Part shown: piece by piece, positions 11,019 through 22,947 of the stretch
Layout: the number at the start of each line of letters is the position of its first letter
Numbering within the stretch: position 1 is the stretch's first letter
The notes under the pieces: generated by a model
The model's input: the letters and a program-made list of their open reading frames with translations, nothing else
What the model was told of the DNA's origin: nothing
The model's database searches: none
Assembly: GCA_030268105.1 (NCBI GenBank)
Contig: BSDZ01000094.1
Location: 1,025,001 to 1,089,000, forward strand
Source of the DNA: Volvox africanus
Lineage: Eukaryota > Chlorophyta > Chlorophyceae > Chlamydomonadales > Volvocaceae
Length of the DNA: 64,000 nucleotides
Direction of reading: 5' to 3'
Program-made: the position numbers and the translations under genes

Positions 11019-14000
11019 TTTTCTGAACTAACGCGTGGTCGGTGGTCATCCTTACGGCCAGCCGTTAAGGCATTGTTGCCTTGTGTACTCGGACACATCG
11101 AGCGAGTCATTGCGCGACGCATCACGCTTGACGGACGCACGGGACTTCTCTGCTTCGATCCGTTGTGTAATTTGTTTACACCTCGCCGTCCCCTGTCGTC
11201 TATCGATCTGTCCAACCACGTGGTTTTGTTCATCCCCTCGTCTCTGCGTGAGATGTCGGAACAGTTGGCCATATACAGGTGTAGGCGTCAATATCCAGGC
11301 ACTGCCGCGTGTGTATTACTCCCTGCTTTCTGTCGGCGCAAGGCAGAGGCATCGCTAAGGGGTATGCGGCATGTCCACCGGTTCGTGCCGGGCACCGTTT
11401 TGTTTAATGGTGTGGATCGGGAGGGTATGCTGGCTCCGTGGCCACGCACATCCTACTCAGTTGACGTTTGGTACGAAGCTCCTGACGGGGGTGCCGTTGG
11501 TTACGGACCCGCCCTAAGTGCACTGACGTTGTCTGCTGGGCAGTCGCTCGTAAATAACCGTGTCCCTGTGGTTCAGATCGGTCTGAATGGCCGTACTCTG
11601 AAGGCACTTGTTGACACCGGTGCCAGCGACGACTTCATCTCTGTCGCAGAGGTGAAAGCGCTGGGGTTGTCCCCAGAGTCGTTTGATTGTCCACAGGTTA
11701 CCCTTGCTGACGGGGGTAAGCATCCCATCGTGGGCAAGATTACCCTTAGCCTATTGATAGGCCCTTTGCGTGTTGTGACCCGACCGTACGTGCTGCAGGG
11801 CTTGGCAGAGACTGCACCGTACATTATGGGGTCCTCGACATTACGACAGTACCGCGCGCGCATCGACATGGAGACCGCAACCCTGCATTTGTGCAAGGGT
11901 ACTCTGTCGATTAAGGTACCTTTCCTGTCGTTCGAACATGTCACACCAAAGGAGGGCGAAACTGAGGCGGTGCCTATGGTTAATTTCGCTGTGACCGCAA
12001 TGGCCGCGCGAATCGAACCAGAGCTAGTCGGGCGTAAGGAGGCCATCCGTTTGTTACGGAAGGGCGCGCACGGACTGCTTTTAAGGCCGCGGGTGAGCTG
12101 TTGTGTCACCACCGCGCAGATTTCTGCGGATCCTGAGGTCGAGGCCCTACTGTCGCAGTATGAGGACGTCTTCCAAGATATCCCTGGCCTACCACCTATG
12201 CGTCCTGTTGATCATACAATCCCTCTCGTGCCTGGAGCGCAGCCTACGGCCCGGCCAATGTACAGGTTGAGTCCATTGGAGCTGGACGAGGTGAAGCGCC
12301 AGGTGACGGATTTGCTCGCGAAGGGTATGATACGCCCCAGCACATCCCCGTATTCTGCACCGATTTTGTTTGTCGGTAAGAAGGATGGGACCTTGCGCAT
12401 GTGCATCGATTACCGGGGTTTAAATGCGAATACGGTGAAAAATCGCTACCCTTTGCCACGCGTTGACGACCTGTTGGATAAGCTGAAGGGCTCGGCTTAT
12501 TTTTCCTCAATTGACTTACAACAGGGCTACAATCAGATTCGCATCGCTGCCTCTGATATCCCGAAAACCGCTTTTCGGATGCCCTTCGGTCACTTTGAGT
12601 ATACGGTCCTATCGTTTGGTTTGACTAATGCCCCTGCGACGTTTCAGGCGGTTATGGACCGAATGTTTAGGCCGTTTATCGACAGGTTCGTTGTGTGCTA
12701 CCTGGATGACATCTTGGTGTACTCTAAGACGCGCGAGGAGCACTTGGAGCATCTTCGGCTCGTGCTCGACGTTATGAGGCGGGAGCAATTGTTTGCTAAA
12801 TGCGCCAAATGCTTTTGGGCGCAGCCTCAGGTGGAATATTTGGGCCACATTGTGTCGGCCACCGGTGTGAAGATGGACCCGCGGAAGGTCGCCGTGGTTC
12901 GCGATTGGCCCGCGCCTCAGAACCTCACGGAGCTGCGTAAGTTCCTTGGCTTGACCAATTATTTCCGAAAGTTCATTGAAAAATATTCCATTATTGCGGC
13001 CCCGCTTACTAACTTAACTCGCAAAGGCGTGTTTGTTTCGCTCGAGTCGTGGACGTCACAATGCCAGCGGGCATTCGAAGAGCTCAAACGAATTGTAGCT
13101 GAAGATGTCACCCTCGCATTTCCTGATTACTCGTTGCCATTCCGTGTTGAGGTAGTGTCTGATGCCTCAATATTTGGAAGTGGCGCTGTATTGTTACAGG
13201 AAGGGCGACCGATCGCCTTCACGAGTAAGAAGTTTTCTGGTGCGGAGATTCGCTACACCACCGGGGAACAGGAGCTTCTGGCAGTGCTGCATGCTTTAAA
13301 GGAATGGCGCTGTTACCTCGAGGGCCGCCCATTTACTTTAAAAACTGACCACAAGCCCCTAACGTTTTTGCAAAGCGTTCCTACGTTGAACCGCCGTCAA
13401 GCTAGATGGATGGAATATCTAGCTAGGTTCGACTGCACCTGGGAGTATATTTCTGGTAAACTTAATATTGCCGATGCTCTCAGTCGACATCCGTCGCTAC
13501 ACGCTGCAATTTTGGCAGCGCCCGTAGTACGGCCGCGTAGCGAGGAGGTACCGATCGCGACGGACCTCGCGGAGCGGTTGAAGGTTGCCTACAACGCAGA
13601 CGCTTGGTTCGCGGACCCGGCTAATGTAGAAAACCTTCGCAAGCAGAATGGCCTTTGGCTACGGACGGAGGGTGCAGCTACGCAAATCGTCGTTCCGAAC
13701 GACGACGCGCTACGCTACGACATCCTTGCGCGGTTCCACGAGGACCCGTTAGCAGGACACCCTGGTAGCAAGCGATTAATCGATTTGGTGCAACGTTCCT
13801 TTTGGTGGCCTCGTTTGGCTAAGGATGCGGCGAACTTCGTCCAGACATGCAGTCTGTGCCAGCGCAATAAGGCTTTGTCCGGTAAGGGCCATGGGTTGTT
13901 GCAACCGTTGCCTGTCCCGGATGCGCCTTGGGAAAGTGTTTCCATGGACTTCGTAGTCGCGCTGCCCAAAACTGAGGGGGGATACGATGCGGTGTTCGTA

Positions 14001-15038
14001 ATGGTCGATCGTCTGACTAAGATGGTTCACTTCACACCATGCACATCATCCTGCACGGCTGAGCAAACCGCACGCTTGTTTTTCGACAATGTGGTTCGGT
14101 TACACGGGGTTCCTAAAAATGTGATCTCGGATCGCGATGGCCAGTTCACGTCTAAGTTTTGGGAAGCGCTCTGCAAGCTAGTTGGCATGCGCGTCAACCT
14201 GAGCACGGCGTATCACCCGCAGACCGATGGTCAAACCGAACGCATAAATCGCACGTTGGGTGATATGTTGCGCAATTATGCTGGTCGCACACCACTCGTT
14301 TGGGATACGTATTTGACTGCGGCAGAATTCACGCTTAACAACGCTGTTAACCGCTCCACAGGCAAAAGTCCGTTCTTTCTCAACTATGGATTTCATCCTG
14401 CGCTACCCGTGTGGCGTGAGTTGGAAGTGAACGTGCCTGCTGCTAAACTTTTTGCCAAGTCTTTTATGTCCCGAATCACAGACGCGAAGTCGTGTTTGGA
14501 CGCGGCGCAGCAACGAACGACGGAATACTACAACAAATCCAAACAGGACGTGACGTTTTTGGAAGGGCAACTCGTGTTGCTAAGCACCAAGAACTTGCGT
14601 TCCTTGGCTGACGGATCCCGAAAACTCTTACCCCGCTGGATTGGTCCGTATCCTGTTGTGCGCATGGTCAGGAATGTGGCTGTGGAGCTTGCATTGCCCG
14701 CTGATATGACCATTCACCCCACGTTTCACGTATCGCTTGTCCGCCCGTATCGTGGTACGCAACCCGTCCCTGAGCCTACTAACGCCCCCGCAGCGATCGA
14801 ACCAGTTCCCGAGACCTGGATCGCTGGTAAACAGAAGTTTTACGATGTGGAGCGGGTGTTAGATTATCGCGCGCGTCGTGTGGGCCGACACCGACGTAAG
14901 CGAACAGTACACGAGTACTTGGTTAAGTGGACAGGGTATACCGACGAGCACAACTCATGGGAACCGGCACGCAACTTCTCACAGGACATGAAGCCCCTGC
15001 TTGAAGAAGCCCGCAAACGTGCAACGCAAACCCAATGA
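10980..15038 (+). CDS. pol: A2 Pol polyprotein, open frame
   Basis: Open from the codon after the UAG to TGA at 15036-15038. There is no convincing ATG near the start, so it is expected as a readthrough product. Domains in order: aspartic protease ([12 protein letters not shown]), RT (YLDDILVYS), RNase H, integrase with an HHCC zinc module, the catalytic triad spaced as DD35E, a GPY/F-like module ([11 protein letters not shown]), and a chromodomain close to the C terminus. Small differences from A4 include DRDGQF for DRGGQF beside the second integrase aspartate and FRMPFG for FRTPFG in RT. Enzymatically it could be functional, and it is blocked mainly by the gag frameshift upstream. Confidence 0.93.
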   Translation, partial: GLARVPAEGALPGFSELTRGRWSSLRPAVKALLPCVLGHIERVIARRITLDGRTGLLCFDPLCNLFTPRRPLSSIDLSNHVVLFIPSSLREMSEQLAIYRCRRQYPGTAACVLLPAFCRRKAEASLRGMRHVHRFVPGTVLFNGVDREGMLAPWPRTSYSVDVWYEAPDGGAVGYGPALSALTLSAGQSLVNNRVPVVQIGLNGRTLKALVDTGASDDFISVAEVKALGLSPESFDCPQVTLADGGKHPIVGKITLSLLIGPLRVVTRPYVLQGLAETAPYIMGSSTLRQYRARIDMETATLHLCKGTLSIKVPFLSFEHVTPKEGETEAVPMVNFAVTAMAARIEPELVGRKEAIRLLRKGAHGLLLRPRVSCCVTTAQISADPEVEALLSQYEDVFQDIPGLPPMRPVDHTIPLVPGAQPTARPMYRLSPLELDEVKRQVTDLLAKGMIRPSTSPYSAPILFVGKKDGTLRMCIDYRGLNANTVKNRYPLPRVDDLLDKLKGSAYFSSIDLQQGYNQIRIAASDIPKTAFRMPFGHFEYTVLSFGLTNAPATFQAVMDRMFRPFIDRFVVCYLDDILVYSKTREEHLEHLRLVLDVMRREQLFAKCAKCFWAQPQVEYLGHIVSATGVKMDPRKVAVVRDWPAPQNLTELRKFLGLTNYFRKFIEKYSIIAAPLTNLTRKGVFVSLESWTSQCQRAFEELKRIVAEDVTLAFPDYSLPFRVEVVSDASIFGSGAVLLQEGRPIAFTSKKFSGAEIRYTTGEQELLAVLHALKEWRCYLEGRPFTLKTDHKPLTFLQSVPTLNRRQARWMEYLARFDCTWEYISGKLNIADALSRHPSLHAAILAAPVVRPRSEEVPIATDLAERLKVAYNADAWFADPANVENLRKQNGLWLRTEGAATQIVVPNDDALRYDILARFHEDPLAGHPGSKRLIDLVQRSFWWPRLAKDAANFVQTCSLCQRNKALSGKGHGLLQPLPVPDAPWESVSMDFVVALPKTEGGYDAVFVMVDRLTKMVHFTPCTSSCTAEQTARLFFDNVVRLHGVPKNVISDRDGQFTSKFWEALCKLVGMRVNLSTAYHPQTDGQTERINRTLGDMLRNYAGRTPLVWDTYLTAAEFTLNNAVNRSTGKSPFFLNYGFHPALPVWRELEVNVPAAKLFAKSFMSRITDAKSCLDAAQQRTTEYYNKSKQDVTFLEGQLVLLSTKNLRSLADGSRKLLPRWIGPYPVVRMVRNVAVELALPADMTIHPTFHVSLVRPYRGTQPVPEPTNAPAAIEPVPETWIAGKQKFYDVERVLDYRARRVGRHRRKRTVHEYLVKWTGYTDEHNSWEPARNFSQDMKPLLEEARKRATQTQ

Positions 15039-15060
15039 TCCCTGCAGTCGATGCTGTACG

Positions 15061-15097
15061 ATGCAGCGAGGACGCTGCATACGGGAGGGGGGATAAT
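15061..15097 (+). other. A2 pre-PPT hairpin and polypurine tract
   Basis: ATGCAGCG-AGGA-CGCTGCAT (8 perfect pairs, 15061-15080), then AC, then GGGAGGGGGGATAAT up to the 3' LTR at 15098. The purine run is the expected plus-strand primer. Confidence 0.8.
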
Positions 15098-15921
15098 TGT
15101 TGTGCTACGGTTCATTTTCCGCCGACGCGTAGGTCGACGCGATCCTACTAGGCGAAGTGCTTTTGTGATGAACGCATTACATATGAATGAATCTGCATTA
15201 TATAAATGTATTCGTATACATTTATATATGCATTTAGCATGGCATCATTATCCATCGCGACATCGCATCATGGCAAATCCGTCTAGCATGCATGAAAGCC
15301 CGAAGCATTGAAGTGCGCATTATGCTCGTGCTACGAAACGATAAGTAATATTATTCGATATAATATTACTTCATTACAGCACACGCTGAGAGCGCCGCAC
15401 TCGTCGCGATACATGCCCTGCAACCGGATATCGTTATCCGGACCCTTGCATCATGCGAATGCCGGAAAGGCTTATACGTTATTACACGTAGACATCGCCC
15501 ATACGCAGTAGGGTTGTCACATCTAGGATCGGCCTCCTAATGTGAATTGTACGGCACTGCGATGCTGCGAGTATAACAGATGCGAGGACGGCTAAGCTAG
15601 ATAAGACATTCGATACCGGAGAACACTCGTGTGTTCTATATTACTATTTCTATACGCTATTCTACTTAGCCCGAGCTAAGCCTGAACTTCGCTAATCACC
15701 GCCGCGTGATGATTGCTTGCTTCCGGCGCTGACGGCGATTTCGTCCATTGCATCATTCCGATTCGTAAGACTGTAAGTTATATCTCTCTTCATCTTGAAG
15801 TCTTCCGCTGTCTCTGTTTGCTCTCGCTTGCCTTGCTGTACTTGCAAGTGCTCGCGCATCGGCGTCTAAAGTCTTCAGACGTGCAGATACTTATGAGCAA
15901 ACACGAACAAGAGGTACAACA
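15098..15921 (+). repeat. A2 3' LTR
   Basis: 824 bp, same ends as the 5' copy, with eight substitutions between the two and no indel. TSD tcgcc follows at 15922. Confidence 0.95.
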
Positions 15922-16149
15922 TCGCCAACTGGTCCGGACGAAAGCCGGTCTCAGTTGCCGCGGCAAGCAAAGCCGGTGCACTGAGATTACCTGCGACTCA
16001 GAGCGTACACTTACACAACAAGTGCAGCAATCTAAGCAAAAGCAATTAAACAATTACAAACCGGAAGCAGCGGCGTCCAAAACGGCGCGGCCTAGGTCTT
16101 CGGCGAAGGTATCTAGCGGTCCTCGTGGCTCGTCCCTGGTACTCGCCAT
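15922..16149 (-). pseudogene. A1 upstream small ORF, split by A2
   Basis: Exon 1 on the minus strand starts at 16149 and runs to 16062. The candidate intron and the first part of exon 2 follow to 15922; the rest of exon 2 lies at 8466-8378 beyond A2. Compared with A2, exon 1 has two amino-acid changes early (S to T, S to R) and otherwise matches. A2 entered within the codons for the PDQLATL segment. Confidence 0.6.
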
Positions 16150-16217
16150 AGAAAAAACCTACTTCCGATTAGACACAAAAGAGACAGTTAGGCAACGAAC
16201 CTGTCTCGATACCAAAT

Positions 16218-17041
16218 TGTTGTACCTCTCGTTCGCGTTTGCTCATAAGTATCTGCGCGTCTGAAGACTTTCGACACCGATGCGCGAGCACTTGCAAGTA
16301 CAGCAAGGCAAGCGAGAGCAAACAGAGACAGCGGAAGACTTCAAGACGAAGAGAGATATAACTTACAGTCTTACAGGTCGGAATGATGCAATGAACGATA
16401 TCGCCGTCAGCGCCGGAAGCAAGCAGTCATCACGCGGCGGTGATAAGCGAAGTTCAGGCTTAGCTCGGGCTAAGTAGAAATGCGTATAGCAAATATAATG
16501 TAGAACACACGAGTGTTCTCCGGTATCGAATGTCTCGTCTAGCTTAGCCGTCCTCGCATCTGTTATACTCGCAGCATCGCAGTGCCGTACAATTCACATT
16601 GGGAGGCCGATCCTAGATGTGACAACCCTACTGCGTATGAGCGATGTCTACGTATAACAACGTATAAGCCTTTCCGGCATTCGCATGATGCAAGGGTCCG
16701 GATAACAATATTCCGTTGCAGGGCATGTATCGCGATGAGTGCGGCGCTCTCAACGTGTGCTGTAATGAAGTAATATTATATCAGATAATATTACTTATCG
16801 TTTCGTAGCACGAGCATAATGCGCACTTCAATGCTTCGGGCATTCATGCATGCTAGGCGGATTTGCCATGATGCGATGTCGCGATGGATAATGATGCCAT
16901 GCTAAATGCATATATAAATGTATACGAATACATTTATATAATGCAGATTCATTCATATGAAATGCGTTCTTCACAAAAGCACTTCGCCTAGTAGGATCGC
17001 ATCGACCTACGCGTCGGCGGGAAATGAACCGTAGCACAACA
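16218..17041 (-). repeat. A1 5' LTR
   Basis: Complete 824-bp LTR in reverse orientation. The complement of the primer site (CGAACCTGTCTCGATACCA) ends 4 nt before it. Confidence 0.93.
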
Positions 17042-19625
17042 TGCCGCGCATCGACGACCTGCTCGATAAGCTGAAAAGCTCAGCTTATTCTTCCTCGATT
17101 GACCTCCAACAAGGGTATAATCAGATACGCATCGCTGCCCCTGATATTCCGAAAACCGCTTTCCAGACTCCCTTTGGTCACTTCGAGTATACGGTTTTGT
17201 CGTTTGGACTTACTAATGCGCCCGCCACATTTCAAGCAGTGATGAGCCGCATGTTTAGACCGTATATCGACAGGTTCGTCGTTTGCTATTTGGACGATAT
17301 TTTAATATATTCCAAGACGTGTGAGGAGCATCTGAAGCATCTCGAGCTCGTGCTTGAGGTGATGAAGCGGGAGCAATTGTTTGCTAAACGCGCCAAGTGC
17401 TTTTGGGCGCAGCCGCAAGTGGAGTATTTGGGCCACATCGTGTCGGCCACTGGGGTCAGAATGGACCCACGGAAGGTAGCTGTGGTTCGCGAATGGCCCG
17501 CGCCTCAGAACCTCACCGAGCTACGTCAGTTCTTGGGTTTGACTAACTACTTCCGTAAGTTTATTAAAAATTACTCCATTATTGCGGCCCCGCTTACAAA
17601 TTTGACGAAGAAAGGAGGTTTCGTTTCTCTTGAAGCCTGGACACCTGCGTGTCAGCGGGCATTCGAAGAGCTCAAATGAATTGTCACCGACGACGTTACC
17701 CTCTCTTTCCCTGACTACTCGTTGCCATTCCGTGTTGAAGTTGTATCGGATGCTTCCTTGCATGGAAGCGGCGCTGTATTGTTACAGGAAGGACGACCGA
17801 TCGCCTTCACGAGTAAGAAGTTTTCGGGTGCAGAGACCTGATATACAACTGGAGAGCAGGAGCTGTTGGCAGCTCTACATGCTTTGAAGGAATGGCGTTG
17901 TTACCTCGAGGGCCGCCCTTTTACACTGAAGACCGATCATAAGCCGCTGACATTCTTGCAGAGTGTCCCTACGCTTAACCGACGACAAGCCCGATGGATG
18001 GAGTATCTATCTCGTTTCGACTGCACATGGGAGTATATCGCCGGCAGGATTAATATTGCTGACGCCCTCAGTCGACATCCCTCATTGCATGCTGCTATTT
18101 TGGCAGCACCGGTCACTCGCTCGCGCAGCCAGGAGGTGCCGATAGCAGCGGACCTTGCGCAGCGACTCAAGGCGGCATATGGAGTGGATCCATGGTTCGC
18201 TTCACACAACAATGTGGAACATTTGCAGAAGCGCAACGATTTGTGGATACGGCAGGATGGCTCGACCACACAAATCGTCGTGCCCAACGACGACGCTTTG
18301 CGCTACGATATTCTTGCATGGTTCCACAAGGACCCGTTAGCAGGACATCCTGGAAGCACGTGATTGGCAGAGCTTGTACAACGCTCATTCTGGTGGCCGC
18401 GCGTGGTGAAGGATGCGGAAAATTTCGTGCAAAGGTGCAGTTTATGCCAGCGCAATAAAGCACTATCCGGTAAGGGCCAGGGTTTATTACAACCTTTACC
18501 TATACCAGATGCCCCTTGGGAAAGTGTTTCTATGGACTTCGTAGTCGCGCTGCCCAAAACCGAGGGGGGATACGACTCGGTGTTCGTAATGGTCGATCGA
18601 TTGACCAAGATGGTTCATTTACCCCCTGCACCTCGTCTTGCACCGCTGAGCAAACAGCACGATTATTTTTCGATAATGTGGTCCGATTGCATGGTGTTCC
18701 TAAAAATGTGATATCCGATCGCGGCGGGCAATTCACGTCTAAGTTTTGGGAAGCGCTATGTCAACTCGTGGGTATGCGCGTTCATTTGAGCACAGCATAT
18801 CATCCACAATCCGATGGGCAAACTGAACGCACAAATCGCACACTGGGCGACATGTTGAGGAAATTTGCGGGACCCACACCCTCTGTTTGGGATACATTTC
18901 GGACTTCGGCAGAATTTGCGCTTAACAACGCTGTTAACCGCTCTACAGGTCAAAGCCCTTTCTTTCTGAATTACGGATTCCATCCTGCGCTACCCGTGTG
19001 GTGAGAGTTGGAGATAAATATCCCTGCGGCTAAAACCTTTGCCAAGTCGTTCCTATCCCGCATGACAGGCGTGAAGGCATGCCTGGACGCGGCACAACAA
19101 CGGACGACGGACTATTATAATAAATCCAAACGGGACGTATCATTTTCGGTGGGACAAATGGTATTATTGAGCACTAAGAACTTGCGTTCGCTCGATGACG
19201 GTTCCCGTAAATTGTTACCTCGTTGGCTCGGTCCATATCCCGTTGTTCGCATGGTAGGGAACGTAGCTGTGGAGCTATCCCTACCTTCTGACATGAATAT
19301 CCACCCCACATTCCATATTTCTTTAATTCGCCCTTATCGTGGCACAGCACCCGTTACAAACGACACCGATGCCCCTGCAGTAATGGATTCCGGTCCCGAG
19401 ACCTGGATCGCAGGCAAGCAAAAGGTGTATGACGTGGAACGCATATTGGATTATCGGGTCCGTCGCATTGGTCGACAACAACAAAAGCGGAAGGTGCATG
19501 AATATCTGGTCAAGTGGACTGGCTATTCTAGCGAGCATAATTTGTGGGAGCCGATGCGTAACTTCTCGCCGGAAATGAAGCCCATATTGGAGGAAGCTCG
19601 TCTACATGTCACGCAAACTCAATGA
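17042..19625 (+). pseudogene. C1 pol 3' part (RT to chromodomain)
   Basis: Family B-like pol beginning in RT just before [10 protein letters not shown] and ending at TGA 19623-19625. YLDDILIYS is intact. RNase H, integrase HHCC, D-D-E region, GPY/F-like module and chromodomain follow. Nonsense changes: CGA to TGA at 17677, 17839, 18361 and 19002 (first base). One nucleotide is missing in the run of C after VHL near 18625, shifting frame. It cannot encode an enzyme as it stands. The stops at 17839 and 18361 are at the same codons as stops in B3 (38115, 38637). Confidence 0.9.
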
Positions 19626-19669
19626 TCCTTGCAGTCGATGCTGTTCAATGCAGTGAGGACGCTGCATAC

Positions 19670-19684
19670 GGGAGGGGGGATAGT
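19670..19684 (+). other. C1 polypurine tract
   Basis: GGGAGGGGGGATAGT directly before the 3' LTR. The upstream hairpin is slightly weakened (AATGCAGTG/CGCTGCAT, one G-U) relative to A and B. Confidence 0.75.
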
Positions 19685-20482
19685 TCTTGTACGCGGGTTT
19701 GATTGCAGTTTACATTTATGAAGGCCACGATGCACTCAAACATCATGAAGCATAATGCAAGCATATTAGCATGATATACTCGAGTATATATAGCTAATCA
19801 GGCATGTCGCATTATCACCCACGACGTCGCGCTGTCGGTCAACATGTTTGACTCGAAGCTGATAATTAATGCACGATCTATCACGTAGTAATACTTTAAA
19901 TGTTATTACCCTATTTACGTCACAAACCATACGCGTATGCGAGTAGGCAACGATCGCGATGGTTGGGTCGGCAACCGAATATCGATATTCGGACCTTTGC
20001 ATATTGCATGCGTTGCATCCAATAATATCACGGATGACACGATATTTAGAACAGTACTATGAAGGTACTCACACTTGAGATCGCAATCCAGTGAGACCAG
20101 TACTGCACATCGGTATCGCGACGTGATAGGTGCGAGGACGGCCGCCTAGAGACCGAAGTTGGCTTGATGCTAATTTGGATCAAGTACTCGTGTACTTAAC
20201 TCAGTCTGGTTCTGATATGTACGTTTTATGCATTTATATTCGGCCTGAGCTATTCCAGCATAGCATCTTCAGCCGGATGATGAACATAGCCCACGGGGTC
20301 TGACGGCCGACTACCAATTGGTAATCGAAGACTATTGTAAGTTGAATCTTTCCTTGCTGTTGAGTCTTCCGCTGTCACTTTGCTCGCATTGAATCACCTT
20401 GTTGTTCGTAAGCACGGTGCACACATAGCTGATATCCAGACGTGCAGATTCAGTGCATGATTGAAGAAGGAAGGATACAACA
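19685..20482 (+). repeat. C1 3' LTR
   Basis: 798 bp. The terminal TGTTGT reads TCTTGT (G to C at 19686), the same type of end mutation as in the right LTR of B1. It ends GGATACAACA at 20482, then A3 gag sequence starting cgcgt. Confidence 0.88.
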
Positions 20483-20589
20483 CGCGTGCCAACAGTCTCA
20501 AGACCTCTATCCGGAGCTCTAGCAGCCACAACAAAATCGGGTTGGCTAGCTAAGCTAGTGTGCGGCGTATCATCGTGTTCTGCAGACAT
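20483..20589 (-). pseudogene. A3 gag, first 36 codons
   Basis: Starts MSAEHDDTPHTSLASQPDF, identical in type to the Gag start of A4, and is cut off by C1 after GLETVGTR. No conclusion on the rest is possible. Confidence 0.8.
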
Positions 20590-20676
20590 GGAACACGGAG
20601 CAATACCCTAGATTTGCGTAATAGAAGCCGACTTCTATCGCAAAGGCAAGAGTACAAAATGATTCGGTGGTCCTAC

Positions 20677-20980
20677 CGACAGTACTCTTGAGAAGATTCA
20701 GTAAACTCAGCAAGTACTTGCCCAGCTGAGTCCTGATCTCCGTAGTTTGGGCGATGAGAGTCGCCAACTGGTCCGGACGAAAGCCGGTCTCAGTCGCCGC
20801 GGCAAGCAATGCCGGTGCACTGAGATTACCTGCGACTCAGAGCGTACACTTACACAACAAGTGCAGCAATCTAAGCAAAAGCAATTACAAACCGGAAGCA
20901 GCGGCGTCCAAAACGGCGCGGCCTAGGTCTTCGGCGAAGGTATCTAGCGGTCCTCATGGTTCGTCGCTGGAACTTGCCAT
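20677..20980 (-). pseudogene. A3 upstream small ORF, nonsense mutation
   Basis: Exon 1 starts at 20980. The ninth codon, CGA in A2, is TGA here (20956-20954). The splice motifs of the candidate intron and the exon 2 frame (ATETGFRPDQLATLIAQTTE) are otherwise kept. Confidence 0.65.
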
Positions 20981-21047
20981 AGAAAGGACCTACTTCCGAT
21001 TAGACATAAAGAGACAGTTAGGCAACGAACCTGTCTCGATACCAAAT

Positions 21048-21881
21048 TGTTGTACCTCTCGTTCGTGTTTGCTCATAAGTATCTGCGCGTCTGAAGGCTT
21101 TTGACACCGATGCGTGAGCACTTGCAAGTACAGCAAGGCAAGCGAGAGCAAACAGAGACAGCGGAAGACTTCAAGACAAGAAGAGATATAACTTACAGTC
21201 TTACAGATCGAAGCGGTGCAATGGACGTAATTGCCGTCAGCGCCGGAAGCAAGCAATCATCACGCGGCGGTGAATAGCGAAGTTTAGGCTTAGCTTGGGC
21301 TAAGTAGAATAGCGTATATTAATAATAGTATAGAACACACGAGTGTTCTCCGGTATCGAATGTCTTATCTTGCTTAGCCGTCCTCGCATCTGTTATACTT
21401 GCAGCATCACAATGTCGTACGATTCACACTAGGTGGCCGATCCTAAGTGTGACAACCCTACTGCGTATAGGCGATGTCTACGCATAACAACGTATAAGCC
21501 TTTCCTGCATTCGCATGATGCAAGGGTCCGAATAACGATATTCGGTTGCAAGGCATGCATTGCGACGAGTGCGGCGCTCTCAACGTGTGCTGTAATGAAG
21601 TAATATTATATCAAATAATATTACCTATCGTTTCGTAGCACGAGCATAATGCGCACTTCAATGATTCGGTATTTCATGCATGCTAGGCGGATTTGCCATG
21701 ATGCGATGTTGAGATGGATAATGATGACATGCCAAATGCATATATAAATATATATGAATACATTAATTTTATGCAAGTTCATTCATATGCATTGATCGTT
21801 CATGCGTTCATCAAGATAGCACTTCGCCTCGTAGGGTCGCATCGACCTACACATTGGCGGGAAACGAACCGTAGCACAACA
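21048..21881 (-). repeat. A3 5' LTR
   Basis: 834 bp, reverse orientation, more diverged than the other A LTRs (for example GAAACGAACCGTAG at its outer end). Confidence 0.9.
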
Positions 21882-22560
21882 GATCCCTCACTCGCCGCTT
21901 CATCCGCTCAACTTTAGCGGGCTTAACCTGTACATAGGTTATGAAACGGGTTGTGCTCGAGCACAAAAAGGGATCTTAAGTCAGCAGGGAACATAGGTAG
22001 GAGCCCCAGGATGACATATGCATCAGTATAATTTGGCAATAGGGGGCTGCGACCTCAGAATCTTTCGCAAGAGACTGTGCGGTGGTAGCAATCGATTGCA
22101 CCCAAGGCCTCACAAGCAATTCATGGATGTTTTTCCTTATCATTGATAAGATTGTATTACACCCTTCAAGCTTGGGTTCCTTGTTTCGGCGAACGGACGC
22201 CGCTTAACCAACATTAACCACAGGCTCCGCACAGTTCCGCCCTCCTCCGGTGTGACATCTTGGTATGACAGACAAGGTACCTTAGGCGATAGGTTCCCTT
22301 TTGCACAATGGCCAATTGTGCTGGACTCCATATCGATGCGCGCGCGGTACTGTTGTTATGTCGCGGCACCCAATGTCCATGTAGTGCTGTCTCCGAGAGA
22401 CCTTGTTGCACTCATTGGGCCCTAACACACGGAGGGTCTCTTCGACAACTAAGGGTGATTCTGCCCACGATGGGATGCTTACTCTCATTAGCGAGAGTAA
22501 CCTGAACGCTCAGACGACTATGGAGTCAACCCCACCATACTTATCGCTCTTCACAACAGC
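21882..22560 (-). pseudogene. C2 pol fragment (protease-RT linker)
   Basis: Complement matches family B pol from the region after the protease to [16 protein letters not shown] at the start of RT. It has frameshifts throughout and no intact motif. It shares specific changes with D1 (for example the CTCGAGCACAA variant), pointing to common ancestry of the C and D pol genes. Confidence 0.7.
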
Positions 22561-22860
22561 AATAAGGTCGTCAATAACACCTATAACACATGGGTGTCCG
22601 AAATCTCAATAAAAAGAAATGACTTCATCGTCACTGAAAAAGTTAAACGTAGTGGACCTCCGCTACGCTCCTGCGACCCACGATACTTCACAGGCAAGGA
22701 TTCATTAAGGGCACATATTTACTAGTCATATGATCATTTAATTAACGGCAGTAAAAGATCTTCTTCATGCCAGCACTACGGAGTAAAATTAGAAGTAGTT
22801 GCGGCCAAGGCATAATGTCTAATTCCCTGCCGGGTATCGGTCCCTTGTTAACGCGACCTG
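22561..22860. other. C2 stretch without recognisable coding content
   Basis: About 300 bp between the C2 gag end and the protease remnant. It corresponds to 2161-2440 of C1. I see no gene or motif in it. Confidence 0.5.
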
Positions 22861-22947
22861 GGTGATCCGACTACATGAACAGAATTCGTGTCCTGTGCTT
22901 TGTCCATCGGTTGTAGTCCCCCAGCAAACGGGGGTAGAAGTGGGCAG

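Larger units (their letters stand above)
8467..15921 (+). mobile_element. A2, nearly complete family A chromovirus
   Basis: 7455 bp with two 824-bp LTRs and a 5-bp TSD, tcgcc, at 8462-8466 and 15922-15926. It is inserted in the upstream coding region of A1. The two LTRs differ at 8 of 824 positions (about 1%), counted by eye. Pol is open throughout. The only clear lesion is a 7-nt deletion in gag upstream of the zinc knuckle. Confidence 0.95.
2941..17041 (-). mobile_element. A1, family A chromovirus, broken and holding A2
   Basis: On the minus strand: 5' LTR 17041-16218, leader, A2 insertion, rest of leader, gag, pol, and 3' LTR truncated at 2941. It sits in the RT gene of C1; the right flank starts tgccg, and the left flank was deleted together with 237 bp of the 3' LTR. 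The shared 587 bp of its LTRs differ at about ten positions by eye, so it is older than A2, as the nesting requires. Gag has lost its core and pol has two frameshifts and a stop. Confidence 0.9.
1..20482 (+). mobile_element. C1, Ty3/gypsy chromovirus, split by A1
   Basis: One element in two halves. The left half (1-2940) has the end of a 5' LTR, a primer site, a leader, gag and the start of pol. The right half (17042-20482) has pol from mid-RT to the chromodomain and a complete 3' LTR. They are joined as one element because the LTR pieces at 1-457 and 19685-20482 are nearly identical and unlike the other B-like LTRs, and because A1 fills the gap exactly. About 350 bp of RT and 237 bp of the A1 LTR were lost at the 2940/2941 junction. 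C1 lies inside the gag of A3; the right flank starts cgcgt, and the left flank is outside the window. Pol is decayed while gag is open. Confidence 0.85.
20483..21881 (-). mobile_element. A3, 5' end of a family A element
   Basis: Minus strand: LTR 21881-21048, complement of the primer site, leader with the upstream small ORF, and the first codons of gag up to 20483, where C1 is inserted. The remainder lies left of the window. Right flank gatcc (21882-21886) is the expected TSD copy within C2. Confidence 0.88.
21882..22947 (-). mobile_element. C2, remnant of a family C element, oldest layer
   Basis: Minus-strand fragment covering the last part of gag, the decayed protease region and the start of RT. 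It is interrupted by A3 on the left (in RT) and D1 on the right (in gag, flank ggcag). Both flanking nests are therefore inside C2. The gag end at 22947-22861 matches C1 2060-2160, which defines the shared family. Confidence 0.8.

Noticed and set aside
11073..11075. TTG as the start of family A pol
   Set aside because: The frame is open back to the gag UAG with no ATG and with protein similarity between families A, B and D in that stretch. Readthrough explains it better than a TTG start.
22561..22860. RNA gene or host gene in the C2 gap
   Set aside because: No clover-leaf, no long frame and no repeat unit; it corresponds to an equally featureless stretch of C1.
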